Source: Acidimicrobiia bacterium UBA4744 (GTDB taxonomy: Bacteria; Actinomycetota; Acidimicrobiia; Spongiisociales; UBA4744). Taken from it: a stretch of DNA of 31,160 bases. Made by a program: the position numbers and the translations under genes. The stretch is from the NCBI GenBank assembly GCA_002403855.1, contig DHIO01000026.1, positions 24,189 to 55,348 on the forward strand, in the 5' to 3' direction. Under the pieces are notes generated by a model. The model searched no databases and was not told the DNA's origin. It worked only from the letters and a program-made list of their open reading frames with translations. Below, in pieces: positions 1 through 8,538 of the stretch. Position 1 is the first letter of the stretch. Each line of letters starts with the position of its first letter.

Positions 1-488
1 ACCAGCCGGTCTACCCGTTGGGAGAGGGGGAACGCGGCCACCTGTTCGATCAGCGGGCGAACGTCCTGGTGGGGCCGGATCCGGCTGAGAGTGAGGTGGG
101 CATGGAACGGTCGATCCTCGGGAGCGAAGCCCCCCCGACGGGCGGCTTCCTCGCTCGAAGCGGCCAACCGACCCAGGTGATCCGACCCGTCCTCGATCGC
201 CAGCCACAAGACCGTCGCCCGGGAGGCGCGGGGAAAGGCGCCGAGGCCACCGAAAGCCATCGTGAACGCCCGGCCGAGGTCCTCTTCGGCCAGAGCGCCC
301 AGCATCCTCTCGTAGGGGACCTCGTCGGTCTGACCGAGAAACCTCATCGTGATGTGCCAGTTGGCGGGGGGCACCGGTCTCCCCGGCAACGGCCGTTGGC
401 CGGTTGCCGACATCAGGTGGACGGCAAGGGCGGACCGCACCTCGTCGGTGAGCGGTACCGCCACGAAGAGTCGGCCTACCTGCGCCAC
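1..488 (-). CDS. thpR: RNA 2',3'-cyclic phosphodiesterase (2H family, 2'-5' RNA ligase-like), C-terminus cut by window edge
   Basis: The 2H phosphoesterase family hydrolyses 2',3'-cyclic phosphates on RNA and can join 2'-5' linkages in vitro. The visible 162 residues carry both HxTx motifs, HITM at about residues 45-48 and HLTL at about 131-134, each in the usual context (NWHITMRFLG and HAHLTLSRIR). The frame has no stop before base 1. A normal length near 180-190 residues means that only the last 20-30 residues are missing. The start is taken as GTG at 488-486, because the conserved beginning GRLFVAVPL follows directly and no better start lies upstream. This start lies 13 bp inside the end of cinA, so the two genes are probably co-transcribed and translationally coupled. 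Being placed after cinA fits the actinobacterial rimO/cinA neighbourhood. Confidence 0.88.
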   Translation of the reverse strand, partial: MAQVGRLFVAVPLTDEVRSALAVHLMSATGQRPLPGRPVPPANWHITMRFLGQTDEVPYERMLGALAEEDLGRAFTMAFGGLGAFPRASRATVLWLAIEDGSDHLGRLAASSEEAARRGGFAPEDRPFHAHLTLSRIRPHQDVRPLIEQVAAFPLSQRVDRL

Positions 489-1723
489 CAGGATCCTTCC
501 ACCGCCAGGCGGACCAGCTGCAAAGCAGCCGTGCCGGCGTAGGTCCTCACCCGCTCGCGATCGCCGGGCAGTCGAAACGTCCGAGCGGCGGTGCCCTCCG
601 GGGTGTGTACCCCGATCACCATGGTTCCGGCGGAATGCTCCTGTTCGTCGGGACCCGCCGACCCGGTCACCGATACCGCCACCTCGGCACCCAGCAGGCG
701 TGCGGCACCCACGGCCATGGCCATCGCCGTCTCCTCGGACACCACGCCCGTCTCGACCAGAATGTCCTCCGGAACCTCCAGCAACCGGCGCTTGAGTTCA
801 GTGGCGTAGGACACGACACTTCCGACGAACTGTCCGGAAGCCCCGGGAACCGCAGTGATCCGGGCTGCGATCAGGCCGCCGGTGGCGGATTCGGCGGTGG
901 CCAAATGCCAGCCCCGCTCATCGAGCAAGCGCAAAACGACCGCTTCGATCGTCTCCCCATCACTGCCGAAGATGCGAACGCCGAGACGGTGCCGCACCTC
1001 CGCTTCCACCGGTTCGATCAAAGCGGCGGCGTCGGCCTCATTGTCTGCCTTGGCGGTGATCCGCACCTTTATTTCGCCGCCGGAAGCCAGGAAGGCCACC
1101 GACGGGTTGCTCGATGACTGAAAGAGGTCGTCCAACAGCTCGGCCACCTGCGATTCGCTCATACCCCAGCTGCGCAGCAACCGGCTCTTGACGACGGCCG
1201 GCCCGCCTGCCGCGCGGCGCAACCTGGGCATCACCTCGTCGTCTAGAAGGGCCATCATCTCCTGCGGTACTCCGGGTAGGGCAAAGACCCAAACGGCCTC
1301 GTGTTCGAGGGCTATCCCGGGTGCCGTACCCTTGGCATTGGGCAACTGCTCGCCGCCTTCGGGAAACTCGGCCTGGCGCAGATTGCTCTCCGGCATGACC
1401 CTGCCGGTAGCCGCCCACCTGGCCCGCAACGCTTCGGCATACTCCTCCGAGAACAGCTTGGCCCTTCCGGTGGCGCGACAGATCGCCTCCCGGGTGAGAT
1501 CATCCTGGGTGGGACCGATTCCGCCGGTGAGGATCACCGCGTCCGATCTTCCCATTGCCGTCTCGAGAGCGGCCGCCAGGCGATCCTCGTTGTCGCCCAC
1601 CACCACCTGGTAGTGCGCATCAAACCCCTCTTCAGCCAACCGACGGCCGATGGCTGCACCGTTGCCGTTGACGATCTGACCGAGCAACAGTTCCGTGCCC
1701 ACGGCAATGACCTCGACGATCAC
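476..1723 (-). CDS. cinA: CinA family competence/damage-inducible protein, nicotinamide mononucleotide deamidase
   Basis: The protein has 415 residues, normal for full-length CinA. The N-terminal half is a MoaB/MogA-like molybdopterin-binding fold with GTELLLGQIVN near residue 9 and TGGIGPTQDD near 66-75. The C-terminal half, from about residue 258, is the PncC amidase domain, with ATAESATGG near 275-283 and SVTGSAGPD near 351-359. In the family these domains hydrolyse ADP-ribose and deamidate nicotinamide mononucleotide during NAD recycling. The residue after the catalytic-region serine is Ala instead of the more common Cys (AESATGG); I do not regard this as inactivating. The start is GTG at 1723, overlapping the rimO stop as GTGA; a 21-codon longer reading exists but lies inside rimO and lacks the conserved beginning. 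The gene is the middle member of the rimO-cinA-thpR operon. Confidence 0.95.
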   Translation of the reverse strand: MIVEVIAVGTELLLGQIVNGNGAAIGRRLAEEGFDAHYQVVVGDNEDRLAAALETAMGRSDAVILTGGIGPTQDDLTREAICRATGRAKLFSEEYAEALRARWAATGRVMPESNLRQAEFPEGGEQLPNAKGTAPGIALEHEAVWVFALPGVPQEMMALLDDEVMPRLRRAAGGPAVVKSRLLRSWGMSESQVAELLDDLFQSSSNPSVAFLASGGEIKVRITAKADNEADAAALIEPVEAEVRHRLGVRIFGSDGETIEAVVLRLLDERGWHLATAESATGGLIAARITAVPGASGQFVGSVVSYATELKRRLLEVPEDILVETGVVSEETAMAMAVGAARLLGAEVAVSVTGSAGPDEQEHSAGTMVIGVHTPEGTAARTFRLPGDRERVRTYAGTAALQLVRLAVEGSWWRR

Positions 1724-3030
1724 CTCGTCACCACCTCGGCCGCCAGATCCACACCGTAGGCAGCGGTGATCCTGGCCTGCACCCATTCCCCCGGCCGGCC
1801 ACCGTCCAGCGTCACCATTCCGTCTATTTCGGGGGCCTCCCGGTAGCTGCGCCCGACGGAGACCCCGTCTTCCACCTGATCGACGAGCACCTCGAGAACC
1901 CGGCCGATCTGAGCTGCGCCGGCCCGCCGGGTCAACTCGTCCTGGGTCCTCTGCAGATACCGCAAACGCTCCATGACGGCATCGGAATCGACTCGTCCGG
2001 CAAGGGCAAAAGCCGGAGTCCCCTCTTCGGGCGAAAACGGGAAGAAACCAGCCCAGTCCAACCGAGCTTGCTCGAGAAAATCGGCCAGGGTTTCGACATC
2101 CTCTTCGGTCTCACCCGGGAAGCCGACGATGAAGCTGGAGCGGAGCGCCGCGTCGGGGACGGCGGTCCGGATGTCACCGATCAGGTCGAGGTAGCGGCTA
2201 CCGCCGCCGGGACGGCGCATTCCGCGCAAGAGCCGCTCTTCGGCGTGCTGCAAACTCAGGTCGAAGTACGGGGCGATGAGGGGCCCGGCGGCCATCTCCT
2301 CGATGAGCGCCGGTCGGATCTCCTGGGGGTAGAGGTACAGCAGCCGAATCCGACGCAATCCGTCCACGTCGGAAACGAACCGGAGCAATCCGACCAGACC
2401 GCCGGGAGCATCGATGTCTCGCCCATACGAGGCGAGATCCTGGGCGACGAGCACCACCTCGCTCACTCCGGATTCGGCGAGCGACCTCATCTCGTCCCTG
2501 ATGTTGGAGGGCCGGCGGGAGCGTTGCTTCCCGCGCATGAGCGGAATGGCACAGAAGGTACACAGTTTGTCGCATCCTTCTGCCACTTTGACGTAGGCGT
2601 AGGGAAGCGTCGGGGCGGGGCGGTTGACGGCATGGAGGATGTCCATCGGCAACCGTCGCAACCCGACCGGCTGCCAATCGGTCAGTCGATCCAAGGTGCC
2701 GATGAGTTCACCGTAGCGGTCGAGACCCAGGACGGCATCTGCTTCTGGGAGGGCCTCAGAGATCTCTGTTCCGAAACGCTGTGCCATGCAACCGAGAACC
2801 ACCAGACCGGCGTCGGGGCGCTTGGCTTGGTCGAGATCAAAGATCGTCTGCACCGATTCCGCTCGGGCTGCTTCAACGAATGCGCAGGTGTTGACCATGA
2901 CGACGTCGGCCGTCGACGGGTCGTTCGCCCGACCGTACCCGGCTTCGAGAAGGACCGCGGTGAGCTTGTCAGAATCGACCTGGTTTTTGGCGCAGCCGAG
3001 GGTGGTCAACCAAACGGTGGGAGGAGACAT
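1720..3030 (-). CDS. rimO: Ribosomal protein uS12 methylthiotransferase RimO
   Basis: RimO is a radical-SAM enzyme that methylthiolates an aspartate of ribosomal protein S12. The 436-residue product has the three domains of the family. The N-terminal UPF0004 domain has cysteines 13 (GCAKNQVDSD), 49 (NTCAF) and 81 (LGCMAQR) for the auxiliary Fe-S cluster. The radical-SAM core has the CxxxCxxC motif at 153, 157 and 160 (GCDKLCTFC). The C-terminal TRAM domain covers about the last 70 residues. PFSPEEGTPAF near residue 330 favours RimO over MiaB. The ATG at 3030 has no Shine-Dalgarno sequence. It lies 8 nt after TAAACT, which suggests a leaderless transcript. The stop overlaps the cinA start by 4 bp. 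In many actinobacteria pgsA lies between this gene and cinA; here it does not. Confidence 0.96.
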   Translation of the reverse strand: MSPPTVWLTTLGCAKNQVDSDKLTAVLLEAGYGRANDPSTADVVMVNTCAFVEAARAESVQTIFDLDQAKRPDAGLVVLGCMAQRFGTEISEALPEADAVLGLDRYGELIGTLDRLTDWQPVGLRRLPMDILHAVNRPAPTLPYAYVKVAEGCDKLCTFCAIPLMRGKQRSRRPSNIRDEMRSLAESGVSEVVLVAQDLASYGRDIDAPGGLVGLLRFVSDVDGLRRIRLLYLYPQEIRPALIEEMAAGPLIAPYFDLSLQHAEERLLRGMRRPGGGSRYLDLIGDIRTAVPDAALRSSFIVGFPGETEEDVETLADFLEQARLDWAGFFPFSPEEGTPAFALAGRVDSDAVMERLRYLQRTQDELTRRAGAAQIGRVLEVLVDQVEDGVSVGRSYREAPEIDGMVTLDGGRPGEWVQARITAAYGVDLAAEVVTR

Positions 3031-3038
3031 GAGAACGG

Positions 3039-3044
3039 AGTTTA
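3039..3044 (-). promoter_or_regulatory. Candidate -10 box (TAAACT) for leaderless rimO-cinA-thpR transcription
   Basis: TAAACT is followed by exactly 8 nt and the rimO ATG. The first three bases of the box are also the TAA stop codon of the upstream flavin-reductase-like gene. I see no clear -35. Confidence 0.5.
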
Positions 3045-3605
3045 GGAACCCGGGTCCGGATCAAAACGAGACCCAGGCGGATCGTTGAGCAGACTGCGGT
3101 ACCGGCCCCGGTAATACACCAGGGGATCTGAGAGGTCTTCGAGGTCGATCTGATCGATGATCCCCGTCGCCACCCGGTGGAATCCCGTTTCCACCGATCT
3201 TTCCAACCGGCAATAGGCTCGGGTGCCCAGGGCGGAGATGGCCGGGCCCCAAGGGGTGTCCTCGACCTCCACCGCCGCGAACAGCCCGCCGGGGCTGGGC
3301 CGCAGCCCTGCAAAACGATCTGAGAGCTCTTGGTGGCCTGCGCCCAACACGTGCACTACCCACGTGCCGCTCTGCTCGATGGCGAACCACAAGTCGGTTG
3401 CCTCCCCGATCAAGGCAACCACCCGCGACGGTTCCCCCTCGGCGATGAGCAGCGACGACACGGTGAGACCCGTTCGGCTGCCCGGCCCACCTGAGGTGAG
3501 CACCGTGATCCCGGAAGCCAACCGGCCTCGCAGCTGCCGGGCAGGATCGCGAAGGTCCGGGGGCGTGGCAAAAGGGTGCTCGCCGTGAATCAAACCTCCA
3601 CTCAT
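3042..3605 (-). CDS. Flavin reductase-like domain protein (FMN-binding split barrel)
   Basis: The 187-residue protein matches the flavin reductase-like family that binds FMN and usually supplies reduced flavin to a partner oxygenase. Family patterns visible are TGLTVSSLLIAEGEPSRV near residues 44-61, HVLGAGHQELSDRFAG near 84-99, and a C-terminal LVYYRGRYRSL. No partner monooxygenase is adjacent, so the substrate system is unknown. The ATG at 3605 is chosen because the region upstream turns into repetitive G/T-rich DNA that gives unlikely protein. No Shine-Dalgarno sequence is present, but TACCGT lies 8 nt upstream, suggesting a leaderless message. The stop is 12 bp before the rimO start, so read-through into rimO is possible. 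A role in general flavin or pyridoxamine chemistry cannot be excluded. Confidence 0.85.
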   Translation of the reverse strand: MSGGLIHGEHPFATPPDLRDPARQLRGRLASGITVLTSGGPGSRTGLTVSSLLIAEGEPSRVVALIGEATDLWFAIEQSGTWVVHVLGAGHQELSDRFAGLRPSPGGLFAAVEVEDTPWGPAISALGTRAYCRLERSVETGFHRVATGIIDQIDLEDLSDPLVYYRGRYRSLLNDPPGSRFDPDPGS

Positions 3606-3613
3606 GGAGGAGA

Positions 3614-3619
3614 ACGGTA
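3614..3619 (-). promoter_or_regulatory. Candidate -10 box (TACCGT) of the flavin-reductase-like gene
   Basis: TACCGT on the minus strand is followed by 8 nt and the ATG at 3605. The expected -35 area lies in the G-run tract at 3623-3652. Confidence 0.45.
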
Positions 3620-3622
3620 CTA

Positions 3623-3652
3623 GGGAGTGGGTGGTTAGTGGGAGGGAGTGGG
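3623..3652 (+). other. G-run tract able to form a G-quadruplex, upstream of the flavin-reductase-like gene
   Basis: Five GGG runs start at 3623, 3629, 3640, 3644 and 3650, with loops of 3, 8, 1 and 3 nt. This satisfies the usual G3+N1-8 pattern on the plus strand, which is the template strand of the leftward gene. It is placed just upstream of the candidate -10 box, where RNA polymerase would contact the DNA. The rest of the 111-bp gap up to 3716 holds only a 6-bp inverted repeat (3651-3656 with 3672-3677). Formation in the cell is inference. Confidence 0.45.
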
Positions 3653-3716
3653 TTGCACGCAGCAGCCGCAGGCAACCAGCGGCAAGTCCGGGCAAACCGT
3701 TGGCTCGCTCGTAGAA

Positions 3717-4604
3717 CTAGGAACCGCCGTCGAGCGGGACCAGTTCCCCGATCCGCCTGTGGAACCGCAACCTCTCGGCGTAACCGGCTTGGCGAGCGGC
3801 GGCGACCACTTCGTTGTGCCCCCACCCGGCCTCGTCCGGGTAGTGGGCATCGGAAGCGAGCGTGATGCGAACACCGGCTTCGCAGAACATGCGCAAGAAG
3901 ACCGGAGAGGGGTACACCTCGGCCGCCGGCCTGCGGAGCCCCTGGCTGGAGACTTCCACTGCGGTTCCCGTGGCCGCTGCGGCCGCCACCACCGCCTGGT
4001 AGTGGTGGAGAGGCTCCTCGGAAAGGCGGTGTCCGTGCTTCTTGACCACGTCGACGTGGGCCAGGACGTCCACCGCGCCCGAGGCGGCCAGTTGAGCCTC
4101 CAAGGTGTAATAGTCGTCGTAACCGCTTTCAATACCCCGCTCATCCCAGGCGAAGACGGCCGAGGAACTGTCGACCGCCCAGCCGCCGATCCAGTGCACC
4201 GATCCGATCAGGAAGTCCCATGGATAGGGGTCCAGGAGGTCCATGACCGGCTCTACGGTCTCAGGGAAGAAGTCGACCTCCAGTCCCAGCAGAACCGGCA
4301 GTCCTCTGTCCTTGGCCGCCTGCACCGTCTCGACGTAGGCCTCGAGTGAGAGGTTCCTGTCCTCGGCCACCAAGCGTCGCGTGTGCTCTGCCAAGCGGGT
4401 ATCCGGCTCGTGCTCCCACCAGGCGCCCATCGCCTTCTCCGACTCGACGCACCGATAGAGATGTTCCGTGAATCCCAACTCGTGGACACCGCGCTCGGCG
4501 GCCGCCTCAACATAGGCTTCGATGAAACCCGGCGGGTATTCACCCGGCGGAGGCCCCTCATCGGCCGGCTGATGCGGGTGGAGATGAAGGTGGTAGTCGC
4601 TCAT
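3717..4604 (-). CDS. PHP-domain histidinol-phosphatase (HisK/HisJ type)
   Basis: PHP histidinol phosphatases remove phosphate from L-histidinol phosphate, the penultimate step of histidine synthesis, with a trinuclear metal site. The 295-residue protein shows all expected ligands in order: HLH at residues 5-7, TEH in ELGFTEHLYR, the Glu of GLEVDFFPE, the His of GSVHWIGGW, the His of VLAHVDVVKKHGHR, and ASDAH near the C-terminus. The ATG at 4604 puts the HxH motif at residue 5, as in the family; a longer reading upstream adds 18 unlikely residues. There is no Shine-Dalgarno sequence. TACCCT lies 8 nt upstream. No other his gene is nearby. A related PHP phosphoesterase with another substrate is possible, but the complete ligand set and length favour histidinol phosphatase. 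Confidence 0.88.
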   Translation of the reverse strand: MSDYHLHLHPHQPADEGPPPGEYPPGFIEAYVEAAAERGVHELGFTEHLYRCVESEKAMGAWWEHEPDTRLAEHTRRLVAEDRNLSLEAYVETVQAAKDRGLPVLLGLEVDFFPETVEPVMDLLDPYPWDFLIGSVHWIGGWAVDSSSAVFAWDERGIESGYDDYYTLEAQLAASGAVDVLAHVDVVKKHGHRLSEEPLHHYQAVVAAAAATGTAVEVSSQGLRRPAAEVYPSPVFLRMFCEAGVRITLASDAHYPDEAGWGHNEVVAAARQAGYAERLRFHRRIGELVPLDGGS

Positions 4605-4612
4605 CGAGTGAG

Positions 4613-4618
4613 AGGGTA
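4613..4618 (-). promoter_or_regulatory. Candidate -10 box (TACCCT) of the histidinol-phosphatase gene
   Basis: TACCCT is followed by 8 nt and the ATG at 4604. It sits in the 19-bp gap after the CbrC-family gene, which suggests that the phosphatase gene has its own leaderless promoter. Confidence 0.45.
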
Positions 4619-4623
4619 CCCGG

Positions 4624-5169
4624 TCAAGTGAAATCGGAGTATCCGCGCCAGGACTCACAGCGCCGGCAACGAAACACGTAGGCCGTGGGCTCGCCGTCTC
4701 GCTTCAGTGAACGCAAGTACGCTGGGATCTCGTCATCGCCCCAGCCTTCGCTGCGCAACTCTTCGGACACTGCCGCTACTGCTCGCGGGCCGATCGCTAC
4801 CAGTTCCCTGAAGCCCACCGGACCGACGAACACCATGGCATCGCCGCAGTGAGCAAACCACCGTTCGTGCTGCCAGCCGGCGAAGCCCGGGGTCCGGCAC
4901 ATGATTTCGTCTCTGATCTGATCCGGAACCGAGTCCCAATCATCACCGTCGGGATCGTTGAAGGTGGCGTGGAATCGGGCGGATGCAGTTCTGTCGGCCA
5001 AACACCACGGGCAGATGCACCGTTCTAGTTCCTGCTCGGCGAACGGTGAGCCGTTGTAGACGTAGCCGCGTTCTCGCCCACACACGACACAGAGCGCATC
5101 CGATGAGACCACACTGCCCGTGCCAATGGGGTCCGGGTGATAGGCGAAGTGGGGCAAGGGGGTTCTCAC
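4624..5169 (-). CDS. CbrC family protein (UPF0167)
   Basis: The 181-residue protein begins LPHFAYHPDPIGTGSV and continues with CVVCGRERGYVYNG, the signature beginning of the CbrC/UPF0167 family, whose E. coli member is linked to colicin E2 tolerance. Three cysteine groups look like metal ligands: C27/C30, C51/C53/C56 (CICPWC) and a C-terminal CRRC. The biochemical function of the family is not known to me, and a metal-binding cytoplasmic role is inference. The start codon is GTG at 5169, and the upstream 90-residue gene stops inside it (GTGA). The two genes are therefore almost certainly co-transcribed and translationally coupled. Confidence 0.88.
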   Translation of the reverse strand: MRTPLPHFAYHPDPIGTGSVVSSDALCVVCGRERGYVYNGSPFAEQELERCICPWCLADRTASARFHATFNDPDGDDWDSVPDQIRDEIMCRTPGFAGWQHERWFAHCGDAMVFVGPVGFRELVAIGPRAVAAVSEELRSEGWGDDEIPAYLRSLKRDGEPTAYVFRCRRCESWRGYSDFT

Positions 5170-5438
5170 CGGCCCAGCCGGGCCACTGCGACCTCCAGGG
5201 GGCCCGGACCTACCGCGGCGGTGAGAGCGGCGAGACTGAGCTCCGAGAACGAGCCGTTCTCGACCAGATCATCGGCAGCCTGGTCGACGGCGCGCGGAAA
5301 CGCTGCGAACGCCCCGATCTGATCCAGTTGGGCAGCTCGGCGCGCGGCCGACCGCGCTGCGTCCACGCGTCCCTCCTCGAGGGCATCCAGGGCGCGTTCG
5401 GCGGCCGTCAGCGCCCGGCGTTGTGAACGTCCGTCCAT
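5166..5438 (-). CDS. Small alanine-rich helical protein, function unknown
   Basis: I do not recognise this 90-residue protein. It is rich in Ala, Arg and Leu and should be almost entirely helical, with heptad-like stretches near residues 8-45 (AERALDALEEGRVDAARSAA) that resemble a single TPR-type helical hairpin. There are no cysteines, membrane segments or signal peptide. The case for it being a real gene is the 4-bp GTGA overlap with the CbrC-family gene downstream and a candidate leaderless promoter: TAGCTT lies 9 nt before the ATG. It may act with the CbrC-like protein. It lies 55 bp downstream of aceA. Confidence 0.65.
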   Translation of the reverse strand: MDGRSQRRALTAAERALDALEEGRVDAARSAARRAAQLDQIGAFAAFPRAVDQAADDLVENGSFSELSLAALTAAVGPGPLEVAVARLGR

Positions 5439-5447
5439 CCGGCAGGA

Positions 5448-5453
5448 AAGCTA
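5448..5453 (-). promoter_or_regulatory. Candidate -10 box (TAGCTT) of the small protein-cbrC-like operon
   Basis: TAGCTT is followed by 9 nt and the ATG at 5438, with no Shine-Dalgarno sequence between. It lies in the 55-bp gap after aceA. Confidence 0.4.
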
Positions 5454-5493
5454 GCAACTCGGGCCAACGACCGGCGCCCCTACCACCCGGCGA

Positions 5494-6789
5494 CTAGTGC
5501 TCGAAGAACTGCTCGTCTTCGGTCGAGCCCTTCAAGGCCAGCGTCGAAGCTTCTCCTCCGCTGATGGCCAGCGCCACCTCGTCGAAGTACCCGGCTCCCA
5601 CTTCCCGTTGGTGTTTGACTCCCGAATAGCCGTCTTTCTCGATTTCGAACTCGTGCTCCTGGACGCGGACGTAGGCCGTCATGCCTTCCTCCCGGTAACC
5701 CTTCGCCAGATCGAACATCGAGGCGTTGAGCGAATGGAACCCTGCCAGCGTGATGAACTGATACTTGTAGCCCAGGGCGCCGAGTTCCTTCTGGAAGGTG
5801 GCAATGGTTGCGTCGTCGAGATTCGCCTTCCAATTGAAGGAGGGCGAGCAGTTGTACGCCAGCATCTTGCCGGGGAACTCAGCCTGGATACGATCGGCGA
5901 ACTCCTTGGCCTCGTCGAGGTCCGGATGGGCGGTCTCGCACCAGATCAGATCGGCGTACGGGGCATAAGCCAGGCCGCGAGCCACGGCCGCTTCCATGCC
6001 GTTCTCGACGTCATAGAACCCCTCGGGAGTACGAGTTCCCTTCACAAAGGGGCGATCACGCTCGTCGACATCGCTGGTCAACAGCGTGGCGGCCAAGGAG
6101 TCGGTGCGGGCCAAGACGACCGTCGGTACGTCCAGCACGTCGGCCGCCAGCCGCGCCGCCTTGAGGGTGCGTACATGCTGGTTGGTCGGCACGAGAACCT
6201 TGCCGCCCATGTGCCCGCACTTCTTCTCGGCGGCCAACTGGTCCTCAAAATGGACGCCGGCCGCCCCCGCTTCGATGAACGCCTTGGTCAGCTCGAAAAC
6301 GTTGAGCGCTCCACCAAACCCGGCTTCCCCGTCCGCCACGATGGGAGCGACGAAGTCGTGGTCGTGGCGGCCCTCCGACCATTCGATTTGGTCGGCGCGC
6401 AGCAAGGCGTTGTTGATTCTCCGCACCAGCGCCGGAGCGCTGTTCGAAGGGTAGAGGCTCTGGTCGGGATACGTCTGCATGGCCAGGTTGTTGTCACCGG
6501 CGACCTGCCAGCCGCTCAGGTAGATCGCCTGGAGACCAGCTTTGACCATCTGCACGGCCTGGTTTCCGGTCATTGCCCCCAGGGCATTGACGTAGTCCTC
6601 CGTCTCGAGAAGCTTCCATAGCTTGTCGGCCCCGTGCTTGGCGAGCGTGAAGTCGATCATCAGAGTCCCGCGGAGTTTCACCACTTGCTCGGCGGTGTAG
6701 TCGCGACTGATCCCCCTCCAGCGGGGGTTGCTGTCCCAATCCCGTTCGAGGTCTTCTACTTCTCTACGGAACCGTTCGGCGATCTCCAT
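5494..6789 (-). CDS. aceA: Isocitrate lyase
   Basis: Isocitrate lyase splits isocitrate into glyoxylate and succinate, the first step of the glyoxylate shunt that allows growth on acetate or fatty acids. The 431-residue length fits the bacterial short form. The catalytic signature KKCGHMGGK is at 189-197, with the active cysteine at 191. The metal-binding VADGEAGFGG is at 151-160, and SGWQVAGDNN is near 92-101. The start ATG at 6789 is preceded by GAGGAGG, a strong ribosome binding site, within the 10-bp gap after aceB. It is therefore the second gene of an aceB-aceA operon and should share the promoter upstream of aceB. Nothing is odd in length or motifs. Confidence 0.97.
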   Translation of the reverse strand: MEIAERFRREVEDLERDWDSNPRWRGISRDYTAEQVVKLRGTLMIDFTLAKHGADKLWKLLETEDYVNALGAMTGNQAVQMVKAGLQAIYLSGWQVAGDNNLAMQTYPDQSLYPSNSAPALVRRINNALLRADQIEWSEGRHDHDFVAPIVADGEAGFGGALNVFELTKAFIEAGAAGVHFEDQLAAEKKCGHMGGKVLVPTNQHVRTLKAARLAADVLDVPTVVLARTDSLAATLLTSDVDERDRPFVKGTRTPEGFYDVENGMEAAVARGLAYAPYADLIWCETAHPDLDEAKEFADRIQAEFPGKMLAYNCSPSFNWKANLDDATIATFQKELGALGYKYQFITLAGFHSLNASMFDLAKGYREEGMTAYVRVQEHEFEIEKDGYSGVKHQREVGAGYFDEVALAISGGEASTLALKGSTEDEQFFEH

Positions 6790-6799
6790 CCGTTCCTCC

Positions 6800-8389
<1,590 letters not shown>

Positions 8390-8421
8390 GAGAAAGATCC
8401 TTCCTACGTCTATTTGATTCT

Positions 8422-8448
8422 GCTTGCACAACGCTAATTATTGCAAGC
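8422..8448 (-). promoter_or_regulatory. aceBA promoter/operator candidate: 7-bp inverted repeat around a -10 box
   Basis: GCTTGCA at 8422-8428 and TGCAAGC at 8442-8448 form a perfect inverted repeat with a 13-bp spacer. The spacer contains TAGCGT on the minus strand (8431-8436), a TANNNT -10 box. One half-site would cover the transcription start and the other the promoter spacer, a layout suited to repression. The TTGCA core resembles, as I recall it, the TTTGCAAA-type site of the acetate regulator RamB of corynebacteria and mycobacteria. That link is inference. Confidence 0.45.
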
Positions 8449-8484
8449 GGAGGCGAAGGAAGCGATTCGGGCGGGCCGCCACCA

Positions 8485-8535
8485 GGTTTTGGCGTCTTGT
8501 ACTCGGACTATTTGCGGTTTCAGGACGCCAAAACC
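8485..8535 (-). terminator. 12-bp perfect hairpin downstream of pdhC (terminator or processing element)
   Basis: GGTTTTGGCGTC at 8485-8496 pairs perfectly with GACGCCAAAACC at 8524-8535 across a 27-nt loop. It starts 3 bp after the pdhC stop. There is no U tract, so it is not a textbook intrinsic terminator. It may separate the pdh genes from aceBA or protect the pdh 3' end. Confidence 0.5.
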
Positions 8536-8538
8536 GGT

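Noticed and set aside
1..542. Plus-strand open frame of 174 codons at the left end
   Set aside because: Antisense to thpR, which has both HxTx motifs in the minus-strand frame.
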